Part shown: positions 50,227 through 58,443 of the stretch, in pieces
Position numbering within the stretch: the stretch's first letter is position 1
Layout of the letters: each line of letters starts with the position of its first letter
Assembly (NCBI RefSeq): GCF_000305775.1
Contig: NC_018866.1
Coordinates: 1,302,001-1,366,000 of the forward strand
DNA length: 64,000 nucleotides
Direction: 5' to 3'
DNA from: Dehalobacter sp. DCA
Lineage (GTDB): Bacteria > Bacillota > Desulfitobacteriia > Desulfitobacteriales > Syntrophobotulaceae
Program-made: the position numbers and the translations under genes
The notes under the pieces: generated by a model
The model's input: the letters and a program-made list of their open reading frames with translations, nothing else
Database searches by the model: none
What the model was told of the DNA's origin: nothing

Positions 50227-50643
50227 TTATTTTTCTAAAAGTTTTTTGAGCTGACTCAATATTCGTTTTTTGCGATTGTGTATGGTCATGCGAGGAATAC
50301 CAGTTTCTGCAGACAATTGATGCTCACTTTTTTTGAGGTAATAAAGCGCTATAATCAGCTGACGTTCATTTTCATTTAACTGCAGCAGACATTGTTTAAG
50401 CCTTTTAACCATATCGCGCTGAACAATTACATCCTCCATGGAATCCTCTGCAGTAGAAATTATGTACTCCACGGAGATGCCTTTCTCATTGCATCCTTCA
50501 AGCGAGATATTGTTATCCTCCGCCAGCTTGTCCATGTATTTCTCTCTGTCCCGGCAGTGGTAATATGCTTTGTAGACCTCCTTGGCCACTGTGACACGCG
50601 TCCCTCTGACCAGCAGGGTATATTTTTTATCATGGCTATTCAT
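50227..50643 (-). CDS. Small sigma-70-like factor of the element
   Basis: 138 residues from the ATG at 50643 (GGAGG 8 bases upstream). The C-terminal region-4-like HTH is LNENERQLIIALYYLKKSEH followed by TGIPRMTIHNRKKRILSQLK. The N-terminal half is charged (YKAYYHCRDREKYMDKLAED). Proteins of this type are common in Firmicutes conjugative transposons and act as activators or sigma factors for excision and transfer genes. Its position just downstream of the ImmR-controlled leftward promoter fits an early regulator. Confidence 0.75.
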   Translation of the reverse strand: MNSHDKKYTLLVRGTRVTVAKEVYKAYYHCRDREKYMDKLAEDNNISLEGCNEKGISVEYIISTAEDSMEDVIVQRDMVKRLKQCLLQLNENERQLIIALYYLKKSEHQLSAETGIPRMTIHNRKKRILSQLKKLLEK

Positions 50644-50800
50644 AAGCTTGTCCTCCATTTCGTGAATCTGAAAATCCGGAAATGAAGAACAAGCGGAGGA
50701 GATCGGCAGCGAACCGCTGTTTTGTTATTGCATAAAATAAAAGCCACTGGTTTTGCTCCTTTCTGGGGAGCCAAACGAGCAGCTTCTTCTGAATGCAGAA

Positions 50801-50850
50801 CCGGCCGGGCCTGACGCATAGCAATAGTGCTACTCGTCAGGCCCGGCCGG
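50801..50850. other. Perfect 16-bp inverted repeat (GC-rich hairpin)
   Basis: CCGGCCGGGCCTGACG (50801..50816) is exactly complementary to CGTCAGGCCCGGCCGG (50835..50850). The 18-base loop contains a further AGCA/TGCT pair. No T-run follows on either strand. It is far more stable than a typical terminator. It could be a transcription roadblock, protein-binding site or remnant transposon end. About 280 bp around it (50661..50944) has no gene. Confidence 0.7.
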
Positions 50851-50944
50851 CACCTTTATAATCACTCCGCTTTACAAGGGGAGGATAGCGTCAAGCGCTG
50901 GAATCGAATATCATAAGTTCATTTATTTGATTGTGCAGTCTGCC

Positions 50945-51160
50945 TTATAGCTTGAGGTCTGAGAACTTCTTACTCTTATAGACCTCGTTATTGTCCAGCA
51001 AAATTGAAACCTGAGACTTGCATAGATGACACTTTACGTTTACAACATCACTTTCAGCCTCACTCGTTTCAGCTAACAGGGCCAGTGCCTCAGCATTTCC
51101 GCTGTAATCAGCAATTCGGCGTCCGCAATTCGGACATTTGAGCATTATCTTTTTCACCAT
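50945..51160 (-). CDS. Small zinc-ribbon protein
   Basis: 71 residues from the ATG at 51160 (AGGAGGGT upstream). CPNCGRR at the start and CHLC in VNVKCHLCKSQVSILLDNNE form a four-Cys zinc ribbon, resembling the small Com-like translation regulators of phages. It is the first gene of the leftward early transcript from the promoter at 51479..51507. It likely acts as a regulator or nucleic-acid-binding protein. A frame extension to 51262 has no ribosome site. Confidence 0.65.
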   Translation of the reverse strand: MVKKIMLKCPNCGRRIADYSGNAEALALLAETSEAESDVVNVKCHLCKSQVSILLDNNEVYKSKKFSDLKL

Positions 51161-51422
51161 CTCGTACCCTCCTGCATTATTTTCTCTATCAATACAAACG
51201 CCTGCTCTTAAAAAGGGCAGGCATTCGCAAAGATCGGCAGCCAGGCTGTCATAGCGCGGCAAACGCTTTAGACCCTCGGCTTTGCGTCCCTGCCTTTAGA
51301 CAGGTTTGCCCTTAACTTTATTTACATTTAGCTGTCAGAGTAATTAAAGCCGTCATGCGCTTTGCAGACGGTAATTTTCCGGCAATCCGTTGGTTCAATC
51401 GTTTTCACAGAAGAAATAACTC
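51161..51422. other. Leader region of the leftward transcript
   Basis: About 260 bp without a gene. Hairpins include GCCTGC/GCAGGC near 51200-51222 and CCTG/CAGG near 51291-51305. The long 5' leader of the zinc-ribbon mRNA may be regulated. No known riboswitch pattern was recognised. Confidence 0.4.
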
Positions 51423-51451
51423 TTGACACTATGTGCAACATGAATTATTAT
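51423..51451 (+). promoter_or_regulatory. Rightward promoter for the ImmR/ImmA-like genes
   Basis: -35 TTGACA (51423..51428), 17-bp spacer, -10 TATTAT (51446..51451). Transcription would begin near 51458, giving a leader of about 95 bases before the ATG at 51553. Confidence 0.7.
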
Positions 51452-51488
51452 AAATGTGCATGTTATCTGCATATTTGAATTATATGCA
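51431..51488. promoter_or_regulatory. Candidate repressor operators
   Basis: Two direct ATGTGCA copies (51431..51437 and 51454..51460) and a palindrome TGCATAT-7-ATATGCA (51468..51488) lie between and over the two -10 boxes. They are well placed to be bound by the XRE repressor encoded at 51553..51969. Confidence 0.55.
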
Positions 51489-51507
51489 ATTTACTTTCAC
51501 TTGTCAA
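51479..51507 (-). promoter_or_regulatory. Consensus leftward promoter of the element
   Basis: -35 TTGACA (51502..51507), 17-bp spacer, -10 TATAAT (51479..51484), a perfect sigma-A consensus. It would drive the zinc-ribbon, sigma factor and recombinase genes. Its -10 overlaps the ATATGCA half of the palindrome, so repressor binding would block it. Confidence 0.75.
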
Positions 51508-51552
51508 TATACAATATGAAACTTACCTGCTTATTATAGGAGGGCGGTCTAC

Positions 51553-51969
51553 ATGAAATTCGGAGAAAAAATAAAAAATGCCCGCGTCGCAAAAGACATG
51601 ACGCAGGCGGAACTGGCGCAGGCGGTCGGAGTATCTCTGCGAACAATGGTCAGCTATGAAAACGGAGATTGCTATCCCAAGAAACGCGAGGTATACGGGA
51701 AGCTTGCTGCAGTTTTAGGTGTTGAGATGAATTATCTTCTAACCGAGAATGAGGAGTTTATAAATGCTGCCGGAGAAAAATACGGCTACCGTGGAAAGAA
51801 GCACGCTCAGCAGCTCATCACAGAGGTCAGCGGCCTTTTTGCCGGAGGCGACATGGATGACGAGGATTTGGATGCCGTTATGAGGGCAATCACCGACGCT
51901 TATTGGATAGCCAAGGAGAAAAACAAAAAGTACACGCCGAAAAAGTACCGCAATGCAGACAAGGAGTAG
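51553..51969 (+). CDS. XRE-family repressor (ImmR-like)
   Basis: A 138-residue protein. Its HTH is KDMTQAELAQAVGVSLRTMV with SYENGDCYPKKREVYGKLAA (residues about 14-55). The C-terminal part is helical and acidic, then Lys-rich. With the adjacent HExxH protease it matches the ImmR/ImmA pairs that keep ICEs and phages quiescent until DNA damage or cell-cell signalling. GGAGGGCGG precedes the ATG. It is the only rightward gene pair in the element and faces the leftward early promoter it probably represses. Confidence 0.8.
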   Translation: MKFGEKIKNARVAKDMTQAELAQAVGVSLRTMVSYENGDCYPKKREVYGKLAAVLGVEMNYLLTENEEFINAAGEKYGYRGKKHAQQLITEVSGLFAGGDMDDEDLDAVMRAITDAYWIAKEKNKKYTPKKYRNADKE

Positions 51970-52021
51970 TCCGTTTTTTTGGACTGCTGCTGTGATAGAA
52001 TTAGCATAGGGGGTGAATTCA

Positions 52022-52534
52022 TTGAACAAGGCGCATATTTATAAATCAGCTGAAAAATATATCAAGCGCTTCGGAACGCGTGATCCTTTTGCCATAGCAG
52101 ACGAGCTGGGCATTGAGGTTCTGTTCCGCAATGACTTCACTAAACTGAAAGGGCTTTACCGCGTGATTCAGCGCAACCGCTTCATCTTTTTGAATGGTAA
52201 CTTGCCGGAACAGGTGCAGACTTTGGTATGCGCCCATGAGCTCGGCCATGACGCACATCATCGGAATCTTGCCGATGACAGTCCTTTCCGTGAATACGTT
52301 CTTTATTCCATGAATACGCGTCCAGAGTACGAAGCCAATTTATTTGCAGCTTCACTGCTTCTTCCCGATGATGAGGTTCATAAGTATGCCTGTGAAGGTT
52401 ATGACGTTGTCCAGATTGCAGCCATGATGAACACAGATATTAACCTCATGCTGATAAAGATGGGAGACATGAATTCAAGAGGCTACTCGTTTAATACAGC
52501 TTATACACCACGCTCAGATTTCTTGATCAGATAA
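52022..52534 (+). CDS. ImmA/IrrE-type metalloprotease
   Basis: 170 residues from the TTG at 52022 (AGGGGG 8 bases upstream; GTG at 52013 is an alternative). The zinc site is HELGH in CAHELGHDAHHRNLA (about 76), with the following acidic ligand region RPEYEANLFAASLLLPDDEV. ImmA proteins cleave the ImmR repressor to induce excision and transfer. The YIKRFGTRDPFAIADELGIE N-terminus is typical. It lies 43 bp after the XRE gene, and the two form one operon. Confidence 0.85.
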   Translation: MNKAHIYKSAEKYIKRFGTRDPFAIADELGIEVLFRNDFTKLKGLYRVIQRNRFIFLNGNLPEQVQTLVCAHELGHDAHHRNLADDSPFREYVLYSMNTRPEYEANLFAASLLLPDDEVHKYACEGYDVVQIAAMMNTDINLMLIKMGDMNSRGYSFNTAYTPRSDFLIR

Positions 52535-52561
52535 CCGTTCTTTCTGAGGAAGGATACAGAC

Positions 52562-52692
52562 ATGGCTGACACTAAAGTCTATGTGCCTGCGTGGTCGCCT
52601 ATGACAAGGACGGTTTATTATTGTTGAACGATGATAAAAAAATGATAACGCGAAAGCCCTTCTCAATGTATCACTGTAAGAGGGGCTTTTGA
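52562..52692 (+). pseudogene. Small frameshifted remnant at the right end of the element
   Basis: ATG at 52562 (GAGGAAGGA upstream) reads MADTKVYVPAWS and soon ends. In another frame the next codons read ACVVAYDKDGLLLLNDDKK. Joined, they match the start of a short conserved protein of Firmicutes elements (I recall MA-TKVYV-VVA-DKDG-LLP), followed by unrelated sequence. The gene is both frameshifted and truncated. A weak hairpin AAAGCCC/GGGCTTT (52653..52690) follows. Ordinary chromosomal-type genes begin just beyond, so this probably marks the element boundary. Confidence 0.5.
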
Positions 52693-52814
52693 ATGACTGA
52701 TGCTTTTAAGCATATATCTTAACGATGGTAACCTAGGGTTTTCTACCAAGGACTATTTAACCTTACCCTGATTATCTTTTATACACTAAGTAAGTATGAA
52801 TTTTATGCTGTTAT

Positions 52815-54494
52815 CTAAAACCTTCCGGACCTTAGAATAGAAACTAGTAGCCAAACGAACATTAAAGATGCTAGCATAAATCCTAAATCTACCACCGAAA
52901 AATGCCAAATAAACAGTCGTTCCCCTAAAGCCGACGCGATAATTATACCCATCATTAAAATACTGAAAGACAACATTACTATGCTAAAAGATAATTGATT
53001 ACTGATTCGATCTAATTTTTTTAAAATCAAACTGATTTCCGGAACCCTAACTTCAACCCTCATATTACCGTCTTTTAAATCATGTGATATTTCCTTAATA
53101 AGCTTCGGTAAGTCCAAAAGAATATCTACATATTCGTTGAGTTTTTCAAAAGCTGTTTTGGTAATTGAACTAATCCGGTAACGCTCTTTTAACAACTTAT
53201 ATCCGAAAGGCCGAGCAATATCCATTACGCTTAATTCAGGTGCAAGTTTCTCTACGCTGCCTTCAAGCGTGAGAAGCGATTTTCCCAAAAGAGTCAAATC
53301 CGATGGTATTCTAATTCGATGATTAAAAGCAACAGTAAATAGTTCGTTAACCGCCTGACCCAGGCTAACTTGACTTAAGGCAATGTCCAGATATTTGTCT
53401 TTTAAAGCATCGACATCACTGTGCAAGCGAGAGATGTTTATATCACTGGGGGCAATCCCCATATTTAAGATTACTCGAATTATCTCATCTGTATTTTTTC
53501 GGACCATGCCAATAACTAACGATGCAAAATGATATTTCATTTGAGGTGTCAGCCGTCCAACCATTCCAAAATCTAAAAAAGTAATGACCTGATCTGTTAA
53601 AACAAGAATATTACCTGGATGAGGATCACCATGAAAAAAGCCATCAATTAGAATTTGTTGAAGAATTGCTTCGACAATCTGTTTTGCAATTTCGGAAGTG
53701 TCATATTCTAATTCGATTAATCGTTCGGTTCGGCTTAACTTCGTACCTTGAATATATTCCATGGTCAGTACTTTTTTCGCAGAGTAATCCTCATAGATTT
53801 TCGGAATCCTAATCTTGGCATTATTTGAAAATTGGCGAGTCATTTTTTCAGCATTCTTTGCTTCTATTGTATAATCCAGCTCAGCACGAAGTGATTTGGC
53901 AAATTCATCTATAATTTCCGCAATCTGATACCTTTCTGCCCAATCTAATCGTTGCTCAGCAAGGCCCGCTATATCCATAAGAATTTCCAGATCAGTTTCA
54001 ATTATTGTTGAAACATGTGGACGTTGAACTTTAACAGCTACCGTTTCCCCACTAATTAATACAGCACGATGGACCTGCCCAATCGAAGCTGCCGCTAATG
54101 GTATTTCCTCAAAATTAATAAAAATCTTTTCGATCTGAATTCCTAGTTCTTCTTGAATAATTTCGCGAACCTCGTTAAAAGGAAATGACGGTACATTATC
54201 TTGTAACTTTTCCAGTTCAGCAATTATTCCTGTAGGAACAACATCAGGACGCGTACTTGCAATTTGTCCCATTTTAATAAACGTTGGACCTAATTCTTCA
54301 ATCACTTTCCGAATTCGCTGTCCAACCGACTTTAAGTCACCTGTTCCAGTTTCCAATTTCGGCATAAATCTACTTGAAAAAGGCACCAAATCAGATAAAC
54401 CTGTTTCTACAAAAATAAACCCAAAACCGTTACGAGCTAAAACTCCAGCAACTTCTTTATAGCGACCCAGATGACGTATTCTCTTTCTAATCAC
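52815..54494 (-). CDS. AarF/UbiB-family (ABC1) kinase-like protein
   Basis: A 559-residue protein. It has the KxGQ motif region FIKMGQIASTRPDVVP (about 72-87), an Ala-rich loop in PLAAASIGQVHRAVL, the Lys region VAVKVQRP, HGDPHPGNILVL, and the metal-binding DFGMVGRL. Two hydrophobic helices lie at the C-terminus (about 500-555). Family members are atypical kinases/ATPases linked to quinone or lipid handling in membranes. The GTG start follows AGGAAGGG. It is the first clearly chromosomal gene to the right of the element. Confidence 0.85.
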   Translation of the reverse strand: MIRKRIRHLGRYKEVAGVLARNGFGFIFVETGLSDLVPFSSRFMPKLETGTGDLKSVGQRIRKVIEELGPTFIKMGQIASTRPDVVPTGIIAELEKLQDNVPSFPFNEVREIIQEELGIQIEKIFINFEEIPLAAASIGQVHRAVLISGETVAVKVQRPHVSTIIETDLEILMDIAGLAEQRLDWAERYQIAEIIDEFAKSLRAELDYTIEAKNAEKMTRQFSNNAKIRIPKIYEDYSAKKVLTMEYIQGTKLSRTERLIELEYDTSEIAKQIVEAILQQILIDGFFHGDPHPGNILVLTDQVITFLDFGMVGRLTPQMKYHFASLVIGMVRKNTDEIIRVILNMGIAPSDINISRLHSDVDALKDKYLDIALSQVSLGQAVNELFTVAFNHRIRIPSDLTLLGKSLLTLEGSVEKLAPELSVMDIARPFGYKLLKERYRISSITKTAFEKLNEYVDILLDLPKLIKEISHDLKDGNMRVEVRVPEISLILKKLDRISNQLSFSIVMLSFSILMMGIIIASALGERLFIWHFSVVDLGFMLASLMFVWLLVSILRSGRF

Positions 54495-54511
54495 ACAAAT
54501 CCCTTCCTAGA

Positions 54512-54544
54512 GATAAGGAGCCCGAATTGTACAGGCTCCTTATC
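54512..54544 (-). terminator. Terminator between phasin-like gene and AarF gene
   Basis: An 11-bp perfect stem GATAAGGAGCC (54512..54522) with GGCTCCTTATC (54534..54544). It ends the phasin-like transcript upstream of the AarF gene. Confidence 0.7.
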
Positions 54545-54553
54545 CTTTATTCT

Positions 54554-54650
54554 CTATTTACTTTCTTCTCCGGTCTCAAATTTTTTTAATACGTTCTTCT
54601 AGTTGGGCAAGATCGTCCTTAGAAGCAATGTTCAATTCAACTAGCATTTC
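54554..54650 (-). pseudogene. C-terminal fragment of the phasin-like gene
   Basis: The frame continuing from the target duplication reads LVELNIASKDDLAQLEERIK then KFETGEESK and a TAG at 54554. Joined to the fragment at 57227..57436 (ending LREKIKEM) it gives one continuous protein of about 100 residues with a coiled-coil end, as in phasin-like/poly-granule-associated proteins. The IS21 insertion removed it from its start. Confidence 0.75.
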
Positions 54651-54751
54651 TGAATATTACGGTTGAAAGTTCCACCCTGTCCGGAAGGTTGGTTCCAACC
54701 ATTCCGGACGGATGTTCCAATGGTTCCGTGACGGAACCTTAGTGATTCGTT

Positions 54752-55516
54752 CTAACCCACGTTCTTTATTCCATACACTTCCCGCATGGATTTGTCATGT
54801 TCCTTATCCACATACTGAATCTCTATGGTATAGGAATCATGAACAATCCGGTCAAGGATGGCGTCAGCCAAAGTGGCTTCTTCAATCTTGTTAAACCATC
54901 CTGCTGGTGCAAACTGAGAACAAAATATTGTGGATGCTTTTTTATGACGGGCATGGATGATCTCCAGTAAGTCCCTAGCTTCGTTTTCGGTTAGCTTGAC
55001 AAGCAGCCATTCGTCGATGATGAGAAGCCGATATTTCGCATATTGATTGATGACTTTTTTGAACACACCCTCTCCTTTGGCAATGGCCAGTTCAGAAAGT
55101 AACTCGGGAAGCCGTATATACTTCGTGGTGTAATAGTGTTTGCAAGCTTCCATGCCGAGTGCACAGGCCAGATAGGATTTACCGGACCCGGTCGCTCCCA
55201 AAATGATAACATTGTGCTTTTCTGTGATATATTCACAGGAGGCCAGCCGTTCGATAAGTGATTTATTTAATTTCCTGCCCGAATGATAATTGATATCGGC
55301 GATGCAACCCTGAGGTTGATCGAAGGTAGCATTCTTGATCAGCCGATGCAGTCGGTTGTTTTTACGACTGGTATATTCCATATCCACAAGAAGTCCCATT
55401 CGGTCTTCAAAGGATATATTACTCATCGATGTATCCGCTAACTGGTTACGATAAGCATCAGCCATTGCGGACAAGCGCATTTCAATCAGTTTATTGATCG
55501 TCACTTCATTGGTCAT
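54752..55516 (-). CDS. istB: IS21 ATPase helper protein
   Basis: A 254-residue AAA+ protein. Walker A is ILGATGSGKSYLACALGMEA (about 103-122), Walker B YRLLIIDEWLLVKL, and the N-terminal helical part LIEMRLSAMADAYRNQLADT is typical of IstB/DnaC-like helpers. IstB selects target DNA and stimulates the IstA transposase. It starts 5 bp after the istA stop. It appears complete. Confidence 0.9.
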   Translation of the reverse strand: MTNEVTINKLIEMRLSAMADAYRNQLADTSMSNISFEDRMGLLVDMEYTSRKNNRLHRLIKNATFDQPQGCIADINYHSGRKLNKSLIERLASCEYITEKHNVIILGATGSGKSYLACALGMEACKHYYTTKYIRLPELLSELAIAKGEGVFKKVINQYAKYRLLIIDEWLLVKLTENEARDLLEIIHARHKKASTIFCSQFAPAGWFNKIEEATLADAILDRIVHDSYTIEIQYVDKEHDKSMREVYGIKNVG

Positions 55517-55521
55517 AATCC

Positions 55522-57072
55522 TTACCTCCCATAATAGTCCGCGCCACGAGTATACCCGTAAGCATCGGGATTTGACCGATTTTGTTTTTGTTTTCCAGAG
55601 GGTTCATTGGGTGGAAGCTTATCCTGACCTGTGGTCAAGATATTCTTCACACTCTTATAGCTGGGATGAGGTGTATAGGATAAAGCTCTTTGGCAAGCGA
55701 CTTCCAGTCGATCAACGGAATATTTGTCCGCCAGCTTGAGAAGTCCCATACACGATTTGTAACCCTGTTGTTCGATCTTATAGGAGGCAAGGATTGACTT
55801 AATGGTAATGGCAGTACTGGTGCCGATCTTTTCGGCCCATTCGATAAAACGTTGCCCATTCCACTGTAAATATTTCTGGTGCTCCTCTGGCATATGGGCC
55901 TCGATGGTACTATATTGACCAGGGCGCCCATAAAGACGTTTATGGGAAGTGAGACGGTTATTCTTAAAAAACACTTCAATGACACTTCGAGTGATGCGCA
56001 CATCGACTTCCTGCTTGATATATTCGTGGGGGACTGAGTATTGCATCTTCTCCACAGAAATATGATAATTGAACTGCACAGTGAGCTTTTTCCATTGTGC
56101 AAGTTCATAAGGGGCAGACGGTAATGGTGCGAGAAATGGCTTCTCATCTTTGAGATAAACACTATAACGGCTGCCTTCTTTCTTTTGAAAAGGGCGACGG
56201 TTAAAAGCATCGAGGCGACGTCTTATTTCCCGGTTTAGTTCTTCTAACGAAAAGAACTTCTCGTTCCGAAGGGCTGCCGTAATCCAAGTGGATATATTAC
56301 CCACAGTTCCTTCAACTCCGGGTTTATCCTTGGGTGCCCTCACCCGAGCAGGGAGCACTGCAGTATCGTAGTGTTCAGCCATTTCATGATAGGTTTTATT
56401 GATTTTTGGGGTGAACCAGTCGGAATGCTCAACACCTGTCTTCAAGTTGTCGGGGATGAGCATACGTGTTACTCCGCCGAAGAACTGGTACATGTGGACA
56501 TGAGCAGCAATCCAGCTTTCCAAATCTCTGGCAAAGAATGCTTCCACATAAGCATACAGACTGTAATTCAAAACTCCGGCAAAGACATAAGCAGGAATTT
56601 TTTCTCCTGTGTCACGGTCCACAACGTAAGCTGGATCACCGGCCCAGTCTACTTCAATCTGTTCACCCGGCTTGCGCGGAATATGCATGGTTGCCCGTTT
56701 CTTTTCTGCATGCTTCTGGTAATGAAAACAAAACTGAGAATACATAAGTGGCAGTTCATTGGATTGCCGGCATTCCTCACAGTACTCATTCCAGAGTAGT
56801 TTAAGAGTTACCCCATTACGCATCATTTCCTTGTCGATGTACTCGAAATTAGGATACTTGCGCTGGGTTTCCGGAACTGATTTGTTAGGGAAGAAAAGCT
56901 TTCCTAGTTCAGCATCCGTCATTTCGGCCTTTAAAGGCCAGGCGATGTCCAGTCCTTTTGCGCGGTTCAGAACATCACGAACCGTTTTTCGGGCACAGCC
57001 GCAACTTTGGGCAATGCCGGTTTGATTAATCCCGAGACTATGAAGTCTCAGGATTTCTCGATACTGGGTCAT
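55522..57072 (-). CDS. istA: IS21 transposase
   Basis: 516 residues from the ATG at 57072 (GGAGG 8 bases upstream). It has an N-terminal HTH (LHSLGINQTGIAQSCGCARK), a DDE-type catalytic core with EVDWAGDPAYVVD (about 142) and LIPDNLKTGVEHSDW, the later Glu in PGVEGTVGNISTWI, and a C-terminal beta domain (QYSVPHEYIKQEVDVRIT). It is intact, so the IS is probably active or recently so. Confidence 0.9.
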   Translation of the reverse strand: MTQYREILRLHSLGINQTGIAQSCGCARKTVRDVLNRAKGLDIAWPLKAEMTDAELGKLFFPNKSVPETQRKYPNFEYIDKEMMRNGVTLKLLWNEYCEECRQSNELPLMYSQFCFHYQKHAEKKRATMHIPRKPGEQIEVDWAGDPAYVVDRDTGEKIPAYVFAGVLNYSLYAYVEAFFARDLESWIAAHVHMYQFFGGVTRMLIPDNLKTGVEHSDWFTPKINKTYHEMAEHYDTAVLPARVRAPKDKPGVEGTVGNISTWITAALRNEKFFSLEELNREIRRRLDAFNRRPFQKKEGSRYSVYLKDEKPFLAPLPSAPYELAQWKKLTVQFNYHISVEKMQYSVPHEYIKQEVDVRITRSVIEVFFKNNRLTSHKRLYGRPGQYSTIEAHMPEEHQKYLQWNGQRFIEWAEKIGTSTAITIKSILASYKIEQQGYKSCMGLLKLADKYSVDRLEVACQRALSYTPHPSYKSVKNILTTGQDKLPPNEPSGKQKQNRSNPDAYGYTRGADYYGR

Positions 57073-57226
57073 AAAAATGACCTCCCTCATAATGAAATTT
57101 GCACCAGAATCTGATGCATAATTTCATTATAGGCGATTGAAACCAGCCCGGATTGGGTGGAACGTTACTCCGGAACGATTGGAACGGAAGTCCGGACAGG
57201 GTGGTAATTTGCACCCGAATTATTCA

Positions 57227-57436
57227 CATTTCTTTGATTTTCTCTCGTAGCTTCGTTTCCAATACTTGTTGTTGCTTTTCTCCTTTATTGATTATGTCAC
57301 TTACCAAGTTCTTAGATTCAGAAACCGGCACTTCTCCTTTTTCAACCAGTTCTTCTACGATTTTTTCCACTTGCTCCTTGCTCATCATAGCCAAACCAAG
57401 TCCAATATATATCCCTTTTTGTATTAAACTTTTCAT
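57227..57436 (-). pseudogene. N-terminal fragment of the phasin-like gene, split by IS21
   Basis: The ATG at 57436 opens MKSLIQKGIYIGLGLAMMSK, then VEKIVEELVEKGEVPVSESK and a coiled coil ending LREKIKEM, where the IS begins and supplies a TGA. Continuity with 54554..54650 across the 6-bp duplication restores the gene. Phasin-like proteins bind polymer granules or assist membrane-associated partners; the neighbouring AarF gene suggests a membrane-related role. Confidence 0.75.
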
Positions 57437-57553
57437 ACTTTAGCCTCCCTAGTATAATTCCCTTGTTTCCTTTTAACTTCCTGGAATTCAGGTTTGCTAA
57501 TCTCCCGTGTGGATATTTTTCTCTTATAATGGTTAGATAATACCTGTTTACAT

Positions 57554-57892
57554 CTAATTCATTGCTTCATGAAGAAATTCAATGAGAACCTGTATTTCGT
57601 CCTGACTCAATTGGTCGAGGTGCTTTAAAAAGGATACGATTAAATCACTAATCCTTGGATCAATTTCTTCGGCAACGGACTGAATTGCGGTGCCCAAGAC
57701 CATTCCTACGAAAATTGTAATTTTTATATTACCGCTGTCCGCTGCCATTAAGATATTTGTAATTATATCTTTCTGAACTTTACCTAATGAATGAAGATAC
57801 AAAATTAATATTGCCAAGATATCCATGCAAAATTCTGCCTGAATTTTTGTCGTAGTAATTTTGTTCAGCATAAATTCCAAGGACTGTTGCAA
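57554..57892 (-). CDS. Hypothetical helical protein
   Basis: A 112-residue, mostly helical protein with moderately hydrophobic segments (CMDILAILILYLHSLGKV, ITIFVGMVLGTAIQSVAEEI) and an amphipathic end (LIVSFLKHLDQLSQDEIQVL). I do not recognise the family. It starts 24 bp after the winged-helix regulator stop and is probably cotranscribed with it, so it may be a partner or effector of that regulator. Confidence 0.55.
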   Translation of the reverse strand: MQQSLEFMLNKITTTKIQAEFCMDILAILILYLHSLGKVQKDIITNILMAADSGNIKITIFVGMVLGTAIQSVAEEIDPRISDLIVSFLKHLDQLSQDEIQVLIEFLHEAMN

Positions 57893-57915
57893 ATTTTTAG
57901 ATTGAAGTTCAAATA

Positions 57916-58230
57916 CTATTTTAAGTATCTTTTTTTAATTTCATTGAGCATGCCAGCATCAAATGTTACTTCCCTTGTCTGTCCGAATAGTTTATTCGCT
58001 TTGGGAGTGGGCGAAAAAACAATAGTCGAACGTCCCTGCACATTGGGATTAACTACATAATCTCTTTTTAAAAAATCGTTTTTTTCTAATTCTTTTAACA
58101 TATCATAAGCGGTCCATTTGCTGACACCTAGTAAATTAGCTAGAGTCTCATAGTGAACCGGTAGTCCCGACTTTTCATATAAACGTATGATTTGCTGGAG
58201 AAATTGTTTACGTCGTTCCGTTAAATTCAT
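57916..58230 (-). CDS. Winged-helix transcription regulator
   Basis: A 104-residue protein. Its winged HTH is HYETLANLLGVSKWTAYDML followed by ELEKNDFLKRDYVVNPN (about 27-65), and the short C-terminus contains GRSTIVFSPTPKANKLFG. It is similar in layout to small PadR/MarR/Lrp-like repressors. A GGGTCT repeat lies over the likely transcription start of its own promoter (58314..58342), with further copies upstream of the CmpB-type gene and the drug exporter. It probably autoregulates and controls the efflux locus. Confidence 0.65.
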   Translation of the reverse strand: MNLTERRKQFLQQIIRLYEKSGLPVHYETLANLLGVSKWTAYDMLKELEKNDFLKRDYVVNPNVQGRSTIVFSPTPKANKLFGQTREVTFDAGMLNEIKKRYLK

Positions 58231-58290
58231 CTTTCTTCTTCCTTTTCTTTCTTGACAATGGTCCCTTAGATGATGTATATTTTTTGCAGA

Positions 58291-58342
58291 GGTTTTTTGG
58301 GTCTTTTGGGTCTATTCTAATATAAGACAACGTCAAATGCAA
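58291..58342 (-). promoter_or_regulatory. Promoter of the winged-helix regulator with overlapping operator
   Basis: -35 TTGCAT (58337..58342), 17-bp spacer, -10 TAGAAT (58314..58319), then two AGACCC half-sites (58308..58313 and 58299..58304) 9 bp apart at the start point. Confidence 0.55.
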
Positions 58343-58381
58343 CTGACCTTCTATTAATTTTCTAAGCCATATTATGTATCT

Positions 58382-58404
58382 ACTTTTTGGGTCTTTTGGG
58401 GTCT
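58382..58404 (+). promoter_or_regulatory. GGGTCT tandem operator upstream of the CmpB-type gene
   Basis: CTTTTTGGGTCTTTTGGGG followed by TCT, with half-sites at 58389..58394 and 58399..58404. A TATTAT -10-like box lies just before at 58370..58375. Confidence 0.5.
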
Positions 58405-58443
58405 GTGTAGTCTTGTTATTGAAAATATAGGAGAGAATGACTA

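Larger units (their letters stand above)
54651..57226 (-). mobile_element. IS21-family insertion sequence (2576 bp)
   Basis: The element is bounded by a 6-bp direct repeat CATTTC (54645..54650 and 57227..57232). The tips are TGAATATTACGG and, inverted, TGAATAATTCGG. Subterminal inverted repeats CCACCCTGTCCGGA (54672..54685) and its complement (57191..57204) sit near the ends, as is usual for IS21. It contains istA and istB reading leftward. The exact duplication and intact genes suggest a recent insertion. Confidence 0.9.
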
